Source: Niallia circulans NBRC 13626
GTDB taxonomy: Bacteria; Bacillota; Bacilli; Bacillales; Cytobacillaceae
Length of the DNA stretch: 64,000 nucleotides
Direction: 5' to 3'
Assembly: GCF_001591585.1 (NCBI RefSeq)
Contig: NZ_BCVE01000006.1
Coordinates: forward strand, 1-64,000
Shown piece after piece: positions 28,536-38,870 of this stretch (within the stretch, counting starts at the first letter, position 1; every line of letters begins with the position of its first letter). A program made the translations under genes and the position numbers. The notes below the pieces were generated by a model, which made no database searches, was not told the DNA's origin, and saw only the letters and a program-made list of their open reading frames with translations.

Positions 28536-29145
28536 CTAGTTTTTTTATGCTTTCTTTATTTTCATGCATAATCATGTACTGATCTAAGGACTGCTGATAA
28601 TTGAATACTTCCACTTCTAATGGACTAGGCTCTTCATTAAGGCGTTTCTTAAACACATGGTTGAAAAAAATGACCATTCCAAGACCTAATCCTACAGAAT
28701 AAGGAATCTGAAAAATTAATGGTTTTTCAATCTCCTTCCCTGTAATCATTTTATAAACTCTCTGATGAACAGATTGCATGCTTACATCTTCATGAAAGTT
28801 CATAATCGTTAATCCAGAACCAATAAAAAGTAATAGCCAAACCAAGATAAATAACGGAAGTGTCACTTTTCTCTTCTTAAAAACAACCTCAATGATCGTT
28901 TGAGCTGGTCCAATTAGTTGGATTTCAACTTCTTTATGGATTTTTTTAATTTCACGAATAACTAGCGTACTATCAATAATGATTATATTCTTATCTTGTT
29001 CTGTAATATGGTATAGACATACATCCTTTAGTGTAGACAGCAATTCATCTGTTGCAATTATTTGTGCAAGGTCTTTCAGAAATATCCGTTCATTTGACTT
29101 TTTTTGAATGCGATGTCTCATTCTGATATATATTGTCTCTGCCAT
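28525..29145 (-). CDS. spoVAA: Stage V sporulation protein AA
   Basis: A 206-residue protein beginning MAETIYIRMRHRIQ, with a cytoplasmic domain of about 95 residues and two membrane helices (about 97-117 and 150-170). Length equals that of B. subtilis SpoVAA. The ATG at 29145 follows AGGACGTG and gives the family start; a longer frame to 29199 lacks support. First gene of the spoVA operon, expressed in the forespore under SigG in relatives. Confidence 0.9.
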   Translation of the reverse strand: MAETIYIRMRHRIQKKSNERIFLKDLAQIIATDELLSTLKDVCLYHITEQDKNIIIIDSTLVIREIKKIHKEVEIQLIGPAQTIIEVVFKKRKVTLPLFILVWLLLFIGSGLTIMNFHEDVSMQSVHQRVYKMITGKEIEKPLIFQIPYSVGLGLGMVIFFNHVFKKRLNEEPSPLEVEVFNYQQSLDQYMIMHENKESIKKLDDH

Positions 29146-29255
29146 TTTTTCACGTCCTAACACGTTGTTTTCACCATGACTGTAGTATTCGATTATCATG
29201 ATAAAATTATGAAAGTCTGTTAAATGGTAATTTTTTCACTTTTTATATAAAAACA

Positions 29256-29294
29256 AAATAGCCGCTAATCCACGATGCGGACTTGCGGCTATTT
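29256..29294 (-). terminator. Terminator after sigF
   Basis: AAATAGCCGC pairs with GCGGCTATTT (10 bp, 19-base loop); on the minus strand TTTTGTTTT follows. It separates the spoIIA operon from spoVA. Confidence 0.8.
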
Positions 29295-29297
29295 CCT

Positions 29298-30056
29298 TTA
29301 AAGATCCATTTGCTCTTTCATTTGTATTAATATTTTTTTCTCCAGCCTAGAAACTTGAACTTGAGAAATCCCTAGCCTCGTTGCTACTTCGGATTGAGTC
29401 TGATCTTTATAATATCGTAAATAAACAATCAGACGCTCTCGTTCATCAAGCTCCCTAATAGCTTCCTGTAAAGCAATCTTATCAAACCATTTTCCTTCAT
29501 TACCATCATCTATTTGATCCAGTAATGTAATGGGATCGCCATCATTTTCATAAACAGTTTCATGAATCGAGGATGGCGCTCTTGCAGCTTCTTGTGCGAG
29601 AACGATATCTTCTGGAGGTATCTCTAAAAACTCGGAAAGTTCCCCGACTGTTGGTGTTCTGCCATATTGCTTCGATAACTCGTCCTTCGCCTTTCGAATT
29701 TTATTACTTAATTCTTTTAACGATCTACTAACCTTTACCGTCCCATCATCACGGATAAATCGTTGAATTTCTCCGATAATCATTGGTACTGCATAGGTAG
29801 AAAATTTTACATCATAGCTTAAATCAAATTTATCAACTGATTTTAATAGCCCGATACATCCTATTTGAAATAAATCATCAGGATCATATCCCCTATTTAA
29901 AAATCTTTGCACGACTGACCAAACAAGACGCATATTTTTCTGAACGATAGTATCTCTTGCTGATTGATCTCCATCTTGGCTTCGCTTTATTAAGTCCTTG
30001 ACTTCATGGTCTTTTAGATACGTTTCCTTCTTATCTTTCTTTACCTCCACATCCAT
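29298..30056 (-). CDS. sigF: Forespore RNA polymerase sigma factor SigF
   Basis: A 252-residue sigma-70 family factor, the first forespore-specific sigma factor. Region 2 contains LVWSVVQRFLNRGYDPDDLFQIGCIGLLKSVDKFD (in parts, about 45-80) and FSTYAVPMIIGEIQRFIRDDG. Region 4 ends TQSEVATRLGISQVQVSRLEKKI. Last gene of spoIIAA-spoIIAB-sigF, the partner-switching module that holds SigF inactive until septation. Confidence 0.98.
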   Translation of the reverse strand: MDVEVKKDKKETYLKDHEVKDLIKRSQDGDQSARDTIVQKNMRLVWSVVQRFLNRGYDPDDLFQIGCIGLLKSVDKFDLSYDVKFSTYAVPMIIGEIQRFIRDDGTVKVSRSLKELSNKIRKAKDELSKQYGRTPTVGELSEFLEIPPEDIVLAQEAARAPSSIHETVYENDGDPITLLDQIDDGNEGKWFDKIALQEAIRELDERERLIVYLRYYKDQTQSEVATRLGISQVQVSRLEKKILIQMKEQMDL

Positions 30057-30068
30057 AGACGATTCTCC

Positions 30069-30509
30069 TTAATTGCTTAGCATTTTGCTTTTCATTAAAT
30101 GCTTACGCAGACGAATCTCTGTTCCGCTATCTGGACTTGACTGAATTTCGATTTCATCCATAAAATTTTCCATGATGGTAAATCCCATACCAGATCGTTC
30201 AAGCTCTGGTTTTGTCGTAAATAATGGCTGTCTTGCTTCCTCTACATCGAAAATTCCTTTCCCTTCATCTCTGATGGTTAAATCAATGTATGAATCTTCT
30301 AATATAACAGAAATATAAACAATTCCATTCGGATCATTTTCATAACCGTGGATAATGCAGTTAGTCACTGCTTCTGAAACAACTGTTTTAATTTCCGTTA
30401 ATTCATCCATTGTTGGATCTAACTGTGTAATAAATGCAGCAACCGTTACACGTGCAAATGATTCATTCTGGCTGAGTGCGCTAAATTGAATGTGCATTTC
30501 GTTTCTCAT
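30069..30509 (-). CDS. spoIIAB: Anti-sigma-F factor and protein kinase SpoIIAB
   Basis: A 146-residue GHKL-fold serine kinase that binds SigF and phosphorylates SpoIIAA. The ATP-binding motifs are visible: [14 protein letters not shown] (N box, about 46-59), DEGKGI (G1, about 77-82) and [15 protein letters not shown] (G2, about 104-118). It begins [23 protein letters not shown]. One base separates it from spoIIAA and 12 from sigF. Confidence 0.97.
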   Translation of the reverse strand: MRNEMHIQFSALSQNESFARVTVAAFITQLDPTMDELTEIKTVVSEAVTNCIIHGYENDPNGIVYISVILEDSYIDLTIRDEGKGIFDVEEARQPLFTTKPELERSGMGFTIMENFMDEIEIQSSPDSGTEIRLRKHLMKSKMLSN

Positions 30510-30510
30510 C

Positions 30511-30861
30511 TTAAGCTACCCCCAATCGTTGTAGGGCAAATTCTTCATTTGTTTCCAGCTTCATAATTTTAAACATGCCAGACATATCAAATAAACGCTG
30601 AACGCTTGGGGAGATAGCACAAATGACCATTTCTCCTCCAATCTGTTTAATTTGCTTATATCTTCCCAATATAACTCCTAAGCCAGAACTATCCATAAAC
30701 GTTAAATGTTCAAGATTTAACACGATATGACGGATACTATAGCTCTCGATTGCAGTTGTTGCTTTTGTCCGTAATTCTTCTGCATAGTGATGATCCAATT
30801 CCCCAGATAGGCGTATACAAAGTACATTATTTTTTATTTCCAACTCAATATTAAGACTCAC
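30511..30861 (-). CDS. spoIIAA: Anti-anti-sigma factor SpoIIAA
   Basis: A 116-residue STAS-domain protein that frees SigF by binding SpoIIAB. The phosphorylated serine lies in the conserved [16 protein letters not shown] (about residues 53-68; Ser 58 by homology). It is first in the operon, with AAGGAGG before the start and a SigH-like promoter upstream. Confidence 0.97.
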   Translation of the reverse strand: MSLNIELEIKNNVLCIRLSGELDHHYAEELRTKATTAIESYSIRHIVLNLEHLTFMDSSGLGVILGRYKQIKQIGGEMVICAISPSVQRLFDMSGMFKIMKLETNEEFALQRLGVA

Positions 30862-30894
30862 TAGAATAGCCTCCTTATTTGGTTTAAAGAAACT

Positions 30895-30919
30895 ATTCTA
30901 GGTTTTCATGCAATTTCCT
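30895..30919 (-). promoter_or_regulatory. Candidate SigH promoter of spoIIA operon
   Basis: On the minus strand AGGAAAT (30919-30913), a 14-base spacer and GAAT (30898-30895) resemble the SigH pattern; spoIIA is a SigH/Spo0A operon in B. subtilis. Spacer is slightly long. Confidence 0.45.
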
Positions 30920-30992
30920 TCTCCACAGACAAAACTAGTGTTCTTTCGCTAAAAACAGAAGGAATATAAATGAATTCGACAAAAGCAGAAAA

Positions 30993-32156
30993 CTATTCTG
31001 TTTTTGTAAACATTCCTGCAGAGCGTTTAAATAATGTCCACCATTTTGCTGATTTCACTTCTTTTTGTGCTACCAACGGACTTGTCACAAGGATTTTCCC
31101 GTCTTTTTTATAGGATATTTTTCCAATTTCCTGCCCTTTTTCAATTGGAGCTTTTAATTTTTTATTCATCGTAATTTCCTTCTCTAATTTATCGATTTGC
31201 TCCCCTTTTTTCGTTAAGATAGAAATTGGTTCGCTCGTAACGGCTGTCACTTCTTTCTCTGATCCTTTGCTTACTTTTACTTTACCAATCGCTTCTTCTC
31301 GTTTATGCAAAGGATGTGTTTCATATTGACTAAATGCATAATCCAGCATTTTTGTTACTTGAGCATTTCTTTCTTTCGAGGTTGGCGCACCGAAAACAAC
31401 TGCAATTACACGCATTCCATTTTTCATAGCAGTTGCGGTTAAACAATATTTTGCTTCAGCTGTAAATCCTGTTTTTAATCCGTCCACGCCTGGATAAAAC
31501 TTCACAAGACGGTTTGTGTTAACTAGCCAAAACTTCTTATCAGTATCTTCTCTTAAATAATCTTCATATGTGCCAGTAAATTTCGTTATATCTTCATATT
31601 TAAGCAATTCCTTTGCCATTAATGCCATATCTTTTGCAGAACTGTAATGATCTGTTACTGGAAGTCCTGTCACATTTTGAAACTTGGTGCTTTCTAAGCC
31701 TAATTCTTTTGCTTTTTCGTTCATTAATTGAACAAACTCTTCTTCAGATCCTGCTAATCTTTCCGCAACTGCTACAGCTGCATCATTTCCAGATCCAATG
31801 GCAATTCCTTTTAACATTTGCTCGGTTGTCATCTCTTCCCCAGGTTCAAGGAAAATTTGTGAGCCTCCCATAGATGCCGCATGCTCACTTGTACGTATTT
31901 TCTCATCTAACTTTAATTTTCCTTGATCAATTGCTTCCATGATCAGAAGCATCGTCATTATTTTTGTCATACTGGCAGGAGGAAGTTTTTCCTCGCTGTT
32001 TTTTTCATACATAATAGTTCCTGTATCTCGATCAATTAAAATGGCTGATTTTACATTTTCAACTAATTCTTGCTTTTTCTCAGCAGCTAAAGTGCCCGGT
32101 GCCAAAATTGATGTCATAAAACAGGTAATGATTAACAATGATATGATGCGTTTCAT
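30993..32156 (-). CDS. dacF: Forespore D-alanyl-D-alanine carboxypeptidase DacF
   Basis: A 387-residue secreted penicillin-binding protein. It has a signal peptide (about 1-24), SMTK (SxxK, about 62-65), SGND (SxN, about 122), KTGFT (KTG, about 226) and a C-terminal beta domain with an amphipathic anchor. It sits just upstream of spoIIAA on the same strand, as in B. subtilis, where it helps regulate cortex cross-linking. GGAGGG precedes the start. Confidence 0.94.
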   Translation of the reverse strand: MKRIISLLIITCFMTSILAPGTLAAEKKQELVENVKSAILIDRDTGTIMYEKNSEEKLPPASMTKIMTMLLIMEAIDQGKLKLDEKIRTSEHAASMGGSQIFLEPGEEMTTEQMLKGIAIGSGNDAAVAVAERLAGSEEEFVQLMNEKAKELGLESTKFQNVTGLPVTDHYSSAKDMALMAKELLKYEDITKFTGTYEDYLREDTDKKFWLVNTNRLVKFYPGVDGLKTGFTAEAKYCLTATAMKNGMRVIAVVFGAPTSKERNAQVTKMLDYAFSQYETHPLHKREEAIGKVKVSKGSEKEVTAVTSEPISILTKKGEQIDKLEKEITMNKKLKAPIEKGQEIGKISYKKDGKILVTSPLVAQKEVKSAKWWTLFKRSAGMFTKTE

Positions 32157-32185
32157 CTATTGACCCTCCATTCTATATAGCATCC

Positions 32186-32213
32186 ATTTTTTCCAAAAAA
32201 AACAAGTTTATAC
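32186..32213 (-). promoter_or_regulatory. Candidate SigF/SigG promoter of dacF
   Basis: On the minus strand GTATA (32213-32209), a 14-base spacer and GGAAAAAAT (32194-32186) fit the GnATA / GGnnAnAnT pattern of forespore promoters. B. subtilis dacF is a SigF target. Confidence 0.5.
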
Positions 32214-32348
32214 AGCCAATGAAGAATATTCATGAAATAATTTGAATAGCACTAAAGGAAGATAGAATGTTTCATGCATTTCATAGGTATCGTTAGGCTA
32301 GTTTACTGATCTAGGTTATAATGAATAGAGTTCAAAGGAGGATAACAA

Positions 32349-33095
32349 TTGATTCATTTAAAGACACCTGAGCAAATTGAAAAAATGAGAAAAGCAGGAG
32401 AAATTCTTGCTGATTGTCATAAAGAAATTAAAAAGTTAATCAAATCAGGCATTACTACGGAAGAAATCGATGCATTTGCGGAAAACTTTATTTTACAAAG
32501 AGGAGCCACTCCAGAACAAAAGGGCTATCACGGTTATCCTTTTGCAACTTGTGCATCTATTAATGATGTAATCTGTCATGGTTTTCCTTCCAAAAGCCCC
32601 TTAAAAGATGGAGATATTGTTACGATAGATATGGTAGTAAACTTAGATGGATGGCTTGCTGATTCCGCCTGGTCTTATGCGGTTGGGAATATCTCCGAAG
32701 AGGCAAAAAACTTATTAAAAACAACCGAAGAGGCATTATACAAAGGGATAGAACAAGCGGTCATTGGAAACAAAGTAGGAGATATCTCCCATGCCATTCA
32801 AACGTTCGCTGAAGCAAAAGGTTATGGGGTAGTGCGAGATTTTGTAGGACATGCGATTGGCAGAGAAATGCACGAACTCCCACAAATCCCTCACTATGGT
32901 CCTCCACACGTTGGGACACCTCTTAAAGAGGGGATGGTTATTACCATTGAACCAATGCTAAATATCGGTATGTATCATGCCAAGGTTGATTTGGATGGAT
33001 GGACAGCACGAACTGTTGATGGCAGCCTTTCTGCGCAATATGAACATACCTTAGCCATTACAGCTAATGGACCAGTAATCTTAACGAAACAATAA
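32349..33095 (+). CDS. Type I methionine aminopeptidase
   Basis: A 248-residue enzyme that removes the initiator methionine from new proteins. Metal ligands of the pita-bread fold are present: Asp in IDMVVNLDGWLADSAWS (two Asp, about 93-104), His in FVGHAIGREMH (about 167), Glu in TIEPMLN (about 200) and Glu in YEHTLAI (about 231). The TTG start is supported by AAAGGAGG 8 bases upstream. The main map gene of bacilli lies in the ribosomal cluster, so this is probably a second, MapB-like copy. It interrupts the usual dacF-punA neighbourhood. Confidence 0.9.
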   Translation: MIHLKTPEQIEKMRKAGEILADCHKEIKKLIKSGITTEEIDAFAENFILQRGATPEQKGYHGYPFATCASINDVICHGFPSKSPLKDGDIVTIDMVVNLDGWLADSAWSYAVGNISEEAKNLLKTTEEALYKGIEQAVIGNKVGDISHAIQTFAEAKGYGVVRDFVGHAIGREMHELPQIPHYGPPHVGTPLKEGMVITIEPMLNIGMYHAKVDLDGWTARTVDGSLSAQYEHTLAITANGPVILTKQ

Positions 33096-33101
33096 GGGGA
33101 A

Positions 33102-33140
33102 ACACCCAATGGCAGATTGCAAGCCATTGGGTGTCTTTTT
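33102..33140 (+). terminator. Terminator of the methionine aminopeptidase gene
   Basis: ACACCCAATGGC and GCCATTGGGTGT form a perfect 12-bp stem with a 9-base loop, followed by CTTTTTG. Confidence 0.93.
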
Positions 33141-33225
33141 GTTGTCCTGAAAATATTTATATATTAAATACAAAAAAATGAACTTTTTAAACGATAAAAT
33201 ACTCTTATAAGCGAGAGGTGAAGAC

Positions 33226-33762
33226 ATGAATGATGAACAACTTGTACAGAAGGCAAAAAAGCGGAATAAAAAAGCCTTGCTTCAATTAGTGATGCAGCAA
33301 AAAGACGATTATTATCGTCTAGCATATTCCTATATGGGGAATTCTCATGATGCGATGGATGCAATGGAAGAAATGATCATCATCTTATATGAGAAAATTG
33401 CTCAGCTCGAAAAAATTGAATCTTTCTATAGCTGGAGTAAAACTATCTTAGTGAATATTTGTAAGGGGAAATTAAAAAAGGAACGTAGAGAAATAGTTAT
33501 GGATGACTTAGAGCAGCACAATCTTTTACATACAACCGATCCCTATAAATATTCAGTGGAAACACTAGACATTGTACAATTATTAACAAAATTACCCCCA
33601 GTCCAAGCGGAAGCAATCAAGCTAAAGTACTTTCACGATTTCGATAATGAGACGATTGCCAGCATCATGAAAGTATCTACCGGCACAGTAAAATCCAGAA
33701 TACACAATGGCTTAAAACGATTAAAGAAGATGTATGGAGGGGAAGACAAGTGGAATCTTTAG
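33226..33762 (+). CDS. ECF RNA polymerase sigma factor
   Basis: A 178-residue ECF sigma factor. Region 2 (about 20-85) contains YYRLAYSYMGNSHDAMDAMEEM and region 4 (about 115-170) contains LPPVQAEAIKLKYFHDFDNETIASIM with STGTVKSRIHNGLKRLKK. GAGAGGTGAAG precedes the ATG. It overlaps its probable anti-sigma gene by 13 bases. I do not assign it to a named B. subtilis sigma factor. It is not part of the conserved core order here, so it may be acquired. Confidence 0.9.
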   Translation: MNDEQLVQKAKKRNKKALLQLVMQQKDDYYRLAYSYMGNSHDAMDAMEEMIIILYEKIAQLEKIESFYSWSKTILVNICKGKLKKERREIVMDDLEQHNLLHTTDPYKYSVETLDIVQLLTKLPPVQAEAIKLKYFHDFDNETIASIMKVSTGTVKSRIHNGLKRLKKMYGGEDKWNL

Positions 33763-35045
33763 AGGATAAACTACTAGAGGAAAAAAAGAAAATCGCAGAA
33801 ATAACAGCTCCGCCAGAATTAGAACAGCGACTAAGCAAAGCACTTTTTGATAAAAAAACAAACTCTCCTAACCTAAAGAGATGGGTTCCCTTATCTGCTG
33901 CTGTAATAATTCTATTAATTTTTATGACGTATCAATCAAGTGCATTGGCTTATTACGGCAAAAAACTGTTAGGATTCGATACCATTATGAATCAATCCTT
34001 AAAAGATTTAAATGAAAAAGGATTTGGGCAAAATATTGAGAAGTCCTATCTATTAGAAAATGGTACTGTATTAACAATCAATGGACTTATGTCCGATGAA
34101 AATAGATTGGTTGTTTATATTACATTAGAAAATGATAAAGGCTTGCCAAATGATCTAGATCACATTTTTTCACCAAGGAACATTACTGGCTTTTTTACAA
34201 ATGCAAAAATGAATAGCTCCGTTTTTGAAAAAAATGATGACAAAACAAAAATCACGGGAATATTAAATTTTGATCCCATTAATGCTTTTTCGAAAAAGCT
34301 CCAGCTGCACTATGTTTACTGGAAAGATGATGAAACAATGGAAGGTACAACTGATATCTCCTTTCCCTATAATCATAAGGAAGCATTACAAACAAAAATG
34401 AAGCAATCTATTAATAAAAAATGGAATGTAGATAAAGGTACTATTCATTTTAAAAGAATCACAGCTACTCCTACACAAACGGTTATAGAAGGCACGTTTC
34501 ATGTCGACAATTATGACCGGCTCAATCATGGTTTTAATGGAGTAGAGCTAGTCGCAAATGGTCAGCCTCTCTCCCAAGAAGGCTATACTACTTCTTCATC
34601 CATTAACAAAAACAATACATTTTCGATTGAATATGATGGCCTTCCAGAAGATATCCATTCACTCGAAATTCTCATGAAAGACTTTATCGGTTATAAATCG
34701 ATAAATAAATCCATTGCGCTTACAGGGAAAGAAGAAAATAGAGTAATACCATTAGAGAATGATGAAGTAACTATAAAGAACATCCAGTTAAATGATATGC
34801 TATCAATAAGTATCTCCTCGAGTGATTCTGTTTTATTAGATAAAGTAAGTATTATCAATGAAGAGCAAGAAAGAATTCCTTTAAAAACAACAACCAATCA
34901 CCAGTTGATAACTAACAAGGATGGAACAATTAATAATGAGCGATCATTGCTATTTAACACAAAATCTCGACCGCTGGAACTGCATATTGGCGGATTGCAT
35001 TATGTGAAAGAATACAATAAAACTTTAGCTATTCCTCTTCAATAA
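33750..35045 (+). CDS. DUF4179 membrane protein, probable anti-sigma factor
   Basis: A 431-residue bitopic protein: a cytoplasmic N-terminus of about 50 residues, one membrane helix (WVPLSAAVIILLIFMTYQ, about 46-63), then a DUF4179-type extracellular region (about 70-175) and further beta-rich sequence. Genetic coupling (13-base overlap, GGAGGGG before a GTG start) to the preceding ECF sigma gene supports anti-sigma function; the mechanism is inferred. Confidence 0.82.
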   Translation: MESLEDKLLEEKKKIAEITAPPELEQRLSKALFDKKTNSPNLKRWVPLSAAVIILLIFMTYQSSALAYYGKKLLGFDTIMNQSLKDLNEKGFGQNIEKSYLLENGTVLTINGLMSDENRLVVYITLENDKGLPNDLDHIFSPRNITGFFTNAKMNSSVFEKNDDKTKITGILNFDPINAFSKKLQLHYVYWKDDETMEGTTDISFPYNHKEALQTKMKQSINKKWNVDKGTIHFKRITATPTQTVIEGTFHVDNYDRLNHGFNGVELVANGQPLSQEGYTTSSSINKNNTFSIEYDGLPEDIHSLEILMKDFIGYKSINKSIALTGKEENRVIPLENDEVTIKNIQLNDMLSISISSSDSVLLDKVSIINEEQERIPLKTTTNHQLITNKDGTINNERSLLFNTKSRPLELHIGGLHYVKEYNKTLAIPLQ

Positions 35046-35052
35046 AGAAAGC

Positions 35053-35099
35053 AAAAGACTCACAAATGATCAGCTATTAGCTTCAATCGTGAGTCTTTT
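35053..35099. terminator. Bidirectional terminator between DUF4179 gene and pdp
   Basis: AAAAGACTCAC (35053-35063) pairs with GTGAGTCTTTT (35089-35099), with T runs outward on both strands. Confidence 0.85.
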
Positions 35100-35103
35100 C
35101 TTC

Positions 35104-36414
35104 TTATTCTGTAATTATTTCATAAATTAGCGTAGGAGCTTTTACTTCATTTGGTGAAAGCTTAATATTTTCATCCAATTTTTTTATTACATCGTCTACT
35201 TCTTCCGTATTGCTATAAATCGTAACGAGTGATTCGCCAGCCTCCACTTTATCTCCTATTTTCTTGCGTAAAACTAAGCCTACCGCTAGATCAATTTCTG
35301 ACTCTTTTGTTGCTCGGCCAGCTCCTAATAACATAGCAGCGGTCCCAATGCTGTCAGCTGTTATTTCTGCGACATAGCCTGATTCTTTTGCTGGAAGCTC
35401 CGTAATAAATTTAGCTTTAGGTAATAAATCTGTTTGATCCACAACAGAAGCATCTCCACCTTGGGAACTTAAGAAAATTTTGAACGTTTCGAGCGCTTTG
35501 CCATTATCTATTGCCTCTTGCAGCATTTCTCTCGCTCTATCCGTTGATTCTGCCTTTCCAGCTAAATAGACCATATGACTGCCTAAAGTTAAACATAGTT
35601 CCGTCAAATCTTCTGGTCCATGCCCCTTTAATGTATCAATTGCCTCTTTTACTTCTAGTGCATTTCCGATTGCATATCCTAAAGGCTGACTCATATCAGA
35701 AATAACAGCCATTGTTTTCCTGCCCACATTATTCCCTATTTGCACCATTGCTTCAGCAAGCTCTCTAGATGCATCCAATGTTTTCATAAATGCTCCAGCA
35801 CCTGTTTTCACATCTAAGCAAATGGCATCTGCACCTGCTGCAATTTTCTTACTCATGATACTGCTGGCAATCAATGGAATACTGTTAACAGTCGCGGTTA
35901 CATCTCGTAAGGCATATAACTTCTTATCAGCAGGAGTGAGGTTCCCACTTTGTCCAATAACCGCTAATTTATTCTTATTTACTAGGTCAATAAACTCCTC
36001 TTTTTCTATTTCCACATGGAAACCTTTTACTGATTCTAATTTATCGATGGTTCCACCAGTATGACCGAGTCCTCTTCCACTCATTTTCGCCACTGGAACA
36101 CCTACTGATGCCACTAATGGTCCCAATACTAATGTGGTAGTATCGCCAACTCCCCCAGTTGAATGTTTATCCACTTTAATTCCTTCAATGGCAGATAAAT
36201 CAATGACATCTCCTGAATGAACCATTGCCATTGTTAATTCAGCACGTTCAGCTGCTGTCATATCTTGAAAAAACACAGCCATACTAAATGCACTCATTTG
36301 ATAATCAGGAATCGTTCCATCTGTATAGCCTTTAATAATAAAAGAGATTTCTTCTTTGGATAATTCTAAACCGTTCCTTTTCTTCTCAATTAAATCGACC
36401 ATTCTGAATGCCAT
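35104..36414 (-). CDS. pdp: Pyrimidine-nucleoside phosphorylase
   Basis: A 436-residue phosphorylase that splits uridine, thymidine and deoxyuridine to base and (deoxy)ribose-1-phosphate. Family signatures: [18 protein letters not shown] (phosphate site, about 80-97), [17 protein letters not shown] (about 110-126) and [18 protein letters not shown]. Full length. AAGGAG lies before the ATG. It works in nucleoside salvage with PunA and DeoB encoded just upstream; the hairpin at 36533-36566 suggests separate transcription. Confidence 0.96.
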   Translation of the reverse strand: MAFRMVDLIEKKRNGLELSKEEISFIIKGYTDGTIPDYQMSAFSMAVFFQDMTAAERAELTMAMVHSGDVIDLSAIEGIKVDKHSTGGVGDTTTLVLGPLVASVGVPVAKMSGRGLGHTGGTIDKLESVKGFHVEIEKEEFIDLVNKNKLAVIGQSGNLTPADKKLYALRDVTATVNSIPLIASSIMSKKIAAGADAICLDVKTGAGAFMKTLDASRELAEAMVQIGNNVGRKTMAVISDMSQPLGYAIGNALEVKEAIDTLKGHGPEDLTELCLTLGSHMVYLAGKAESTDRAREMLQEAIDNGKALETFKIFLSSQGGDASVVDQTDLLPKAKFITELPAKESGYVAEITADSIGTAAMLLGAGRATKESEIDLAVGLVLRKKIGDKVEAGESLVTIYSNTEEVDDVIKKLDENIKLSPNEVKAPTLIYEIITE

Positions 36415-36532
36415 AATTTGAATTCTCCTTCATATGTATGGAATTTTTTTCTTTAAAATTGCAAAAATTCAAGTCAAATTACTGCTTTTTTTAATTTTTT
36501 GATTTATGTAAACGGTGTAAAAATATATCTAT

Positions 36533-36566
36533 CTAAAGAGTTACCGGTAAATCAGTAACTCTTTAG
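36533..36566 (-). terminator. Terminator after punA
   Basis: CTAAAGAGTTAC and GTAACTCTTTAG form a perfect 12-bp stem with a 10-base loop, 14 bases after the punA stop. The following T tract is only moderate. Confidence 0.7.
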
Positions 36567-36579
36567 GATGAAAACTTCA

Positions 36580-37401
36580 TTATGCACCTATATGTTTAAT
36601 TAGCTCTTTCACATATTGCAGGAAATTTGCTTTTACCTTTTCTGTTGTTTCGATTACTTCTTCATGATTCAGTGGTTGATCTAGAATACCTGCAGCCATA
36701 TTAGAAATACAAGAAATCCCTAATACTTTCAGACCTGCATGACGAGCGACTATTACTTCCGGAACAGTCGACATCCCCACTGCATCGCCGCCTAATACGC
36801 GAAGCATTCTTACTTCTGCTGGCGTTTCATATGATGGACCTGTGTTTCCCACATAGACACCCTCCTGAATACTCAGTCCAATACTGCTTGCGACCTTGCG
36901 TGCTGTTTCACGCAGATTTCTGCAATATGCTTCTGACATATCAGGGAATCTCACCCCTAACTTACTGTCATTTGGTCCGATTAATGGATTGGTGCCCATA
37001 TTATTAATATGATCAGAGATTAGCATTAAATCACCAGGTGCAAAGTTTTCATTCACCCCGCCTGCAGCATTGGTTACAATTAATTTTTCTACTCCTAATT
37101 CCTTCATAACGCGAACCGGGAAAGTTACTTTATCAAATGTATACCCTTCATAAAAGTGGAAACGACCTTGCATTGCTACCACTTCGATTCCCTTAATTGT
37201 ACCGAATACAAGTTGTCCAGCGTGACCTTCTACTGTTGATACCGGAAATTCTGGAATTTCTTCATAAGGTATTTTTACTGGATTTTCGATTTCCCCTGCA
37301 AGAACGCCTAAGCCTGAGCCAAGAATTAAACCAATTTTAGGTGTTTTCGCATATTTTTGTTTTAAAAAATCAGCTGATTGCTTAATCATCGTATAATTCA
37401 T
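36580..37401 (-). CDS. punA: Purine-nucleoside phosphorylase (trimeric type)
   Basis: A 273-residue enzyme that converts guanosine, inosine and deoxy forms to base plus (deoxy)ribose-1-phosphate. Signatures: ILGSGLGVLA (phosphate site, about 27-36), FPVSTVEGHAGQL, GRFHFYEGY (about 84-92), TNAAGGVN and GNTGPSYETPAEVRM (about 192-206). It lies 12 bases after deoB and forms an operon with it, as pupG does with drm in B. subtilis. Confidence 0.96.
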   Translation of the reverse strand: MNYTMIKQSADFLKQKYAKTPKIGLILGSGLGVLAGEIENPVKIPYEEIPEFPVSTVEGHAGQLVFGTIKGIEVVAMQGRFHFYEGYTFDKVTFPVRVMKELGVEKLIVTNAAGGVNENFAPGDLMLISDHINNMGTNPLIGPNDSKLGVRFPDMSEAYCRNLRETARKVASSIGLSIQEGVYVGNTGPSYETPAEVRMLRVLGGDAVGMSTVPEVIVARHAGLKVLGISCISNMAAGILDQPLNHEEVIETTEKVKANFLQYVKELIKHIGA

Positions 37402-37413
37402 TTTTTATTCCCC

Positions 37414-38598
37414 TTATATTAAGTCATTTAAGAAGCTTGTGCCATGCTTTGGCATCTTTACGCTGAAATTATCTGCTACTGTTGCTCCAATATCAGCAAA
37501 CGTTTTACGTAGCGGCAGCTCTTTCGGTTCCTTTAATGATTTGCTATATACTAATAATGGTACATACTCTCTTGTGTGATCTGTTCCATGATGGATCGGA
37601 TCATTTCCATGATCAGCGGTAATGATTAATAAATCATCTTCCTTCAGTAATTCCAATACTTCTGGCAGTCTAGCATCATACTCTTCTAATGCCTTTCCAT
37701 AGCCAATTGGGTCTCTTCTATGTCCAAATAAAGCATCAAAATCTACTAAATTTAAGAAGCTTAAACCTGTAAAATCCATTTTTAGTGTGTCAACTAGTTT
37801 GTCCATCCCATCCATATTGGAGACGGTTCTCAATGATTTTGTCACACCTTCTCCATCATAAATATCAGAGATTTTTCCAATAGCAATACTCTCAATTTGA
37901 TTATCTTTCAATTCATTCATTACAGTTCGATCAAATGGCTTTAGAGCATAGTCATGACGATTTGCAGTACGTTTAAAGTCGCCTGGCTCGCCAATAAATG
38001 GTCTAGCAATAATACGACCAACCATATATTTCTCATCGAGTGTCAATTCTCTTGCTAATTCACAAATACGATACAATTCATCTAAAGGAACAATGTCTTC
38101 ATGTGCAGCAATTTGCAGCACAGAATCTGCTGATGTGTAGACGATTAAAGCACCAGTCTTCATATGCTCTTCGCCTAGCTCATCTAGAATTTCTGTTCCA
38201 CTAGCTGGTTTATTTCCAATGATCTTGCGTCCAGATTTTTCTTCGATTTCATTTAATAGTTCATCTGGGAATCCTTCCGGGAATACACGGAATGGTGTCG
38301 CAATGTTTAGACCCATTATCTCCCAGTGCCCAGTCATGGTATCTTTTCCGTTTGATGCTTCTTGCATTTTTGTATAATAAGCAATTGGAGTATCAGCCCG
38401 CTCAACACCAGCAATTTCCTCAATATTACTAAGACCTAATTTCGCCATGTTCGGCATATGAAGACCATTCATTCTTTGAGCAATATGCCCTAATGTATGT
38501 GCTCCTTCATCATTAAATTTTTTCGCATCAGGTGCCTCGCCAATCCCTACAGAATCCATTACAATTAGGAAAACACGATTATATTTATATGTAGACAT
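37414..38598 (-). CDS. deoB: Phosphopentomutase
   Basis: A 394-residue manganese enzyme of the alkaline-phosphatase superfamily that interconverts (deoxy)ribose-1-phosphate and -5-phosphate. The first metal site is in [17 protein letters not shown] (Asp about 13). The phosphoacceptor Thr lies in [11 protein letters not shown] (about 86-92), and the second metal site in [19 protein letters not shown] (about 322-340). It feeds the products of PunA and Pdp into the pentose phosphate pool. Confidence 0.97.
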   Translation of the reverse strand: MSTYKYNRVFLIVMDSVGIGEAPDAKKFNDEGAHTLGHIAQRMNGLHMPNMAKLGLSNIEEIAGVERADTPIAYYTKMQEASNGKDTMTGHWEIMGLNIATPFRVFPEGFPDELLNEIEEKSGRKIIGNKPASGTEILDELGEEHMKTGALIVYTSADSVLQIAAHEDIVPLDELYRICELARELTLDEKYMVGRIIARPFIGEPGDFKRTANRHDYALKPFDRTVMNELKDNQIESIAIGKISDIYDGEGVTKSLRTVSNMDGMDKLVDTLKMDFTGLSFLNLVDFDALFGHRRDPIGYGKALEEYDARLPEVLELLKEDDLLIITADHGNDPIHHGTDHTREYVPLLVYSKSLKEPKELPLRKTFADIGATVADNFSVKMPKHGTSFLNDLI

Positions 38599-38785
38599 CT
38601 TTTTCCTCCTTTTACCATTTCATTTAACCCTATTTTGTCCTACTATATGTATCTTTATTAACCATAAAAATTATAGCATAATCGTCAGAAGTCTGACATC
38701 TTTTTCAAAATTGTTATCTTTCACTTTGGAAAAATAAAAATTGTTTTCTATTTTCTTCTTCATTATACCTTTTTTCATATAAAAA

Positions 38786-38826
38786 GAAAAAAGAACACTG
38801 TTCAAGTTTGCTGACAGTGTCTTTTT
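38786..38826 (-). terminator. Terminator after xerD
   Basis: Arms around 38791-38801 and 38814-38825 (AAGAACACTGT / ACAGTGTCTTT) form the stem; on the minus strand a T-rich tail follows. Confidence 0.75.
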
Positions 38827-38870
38827 CTCCTTACTATTTACCCTTTTAAACAAAAACTATCTCCCGCCCA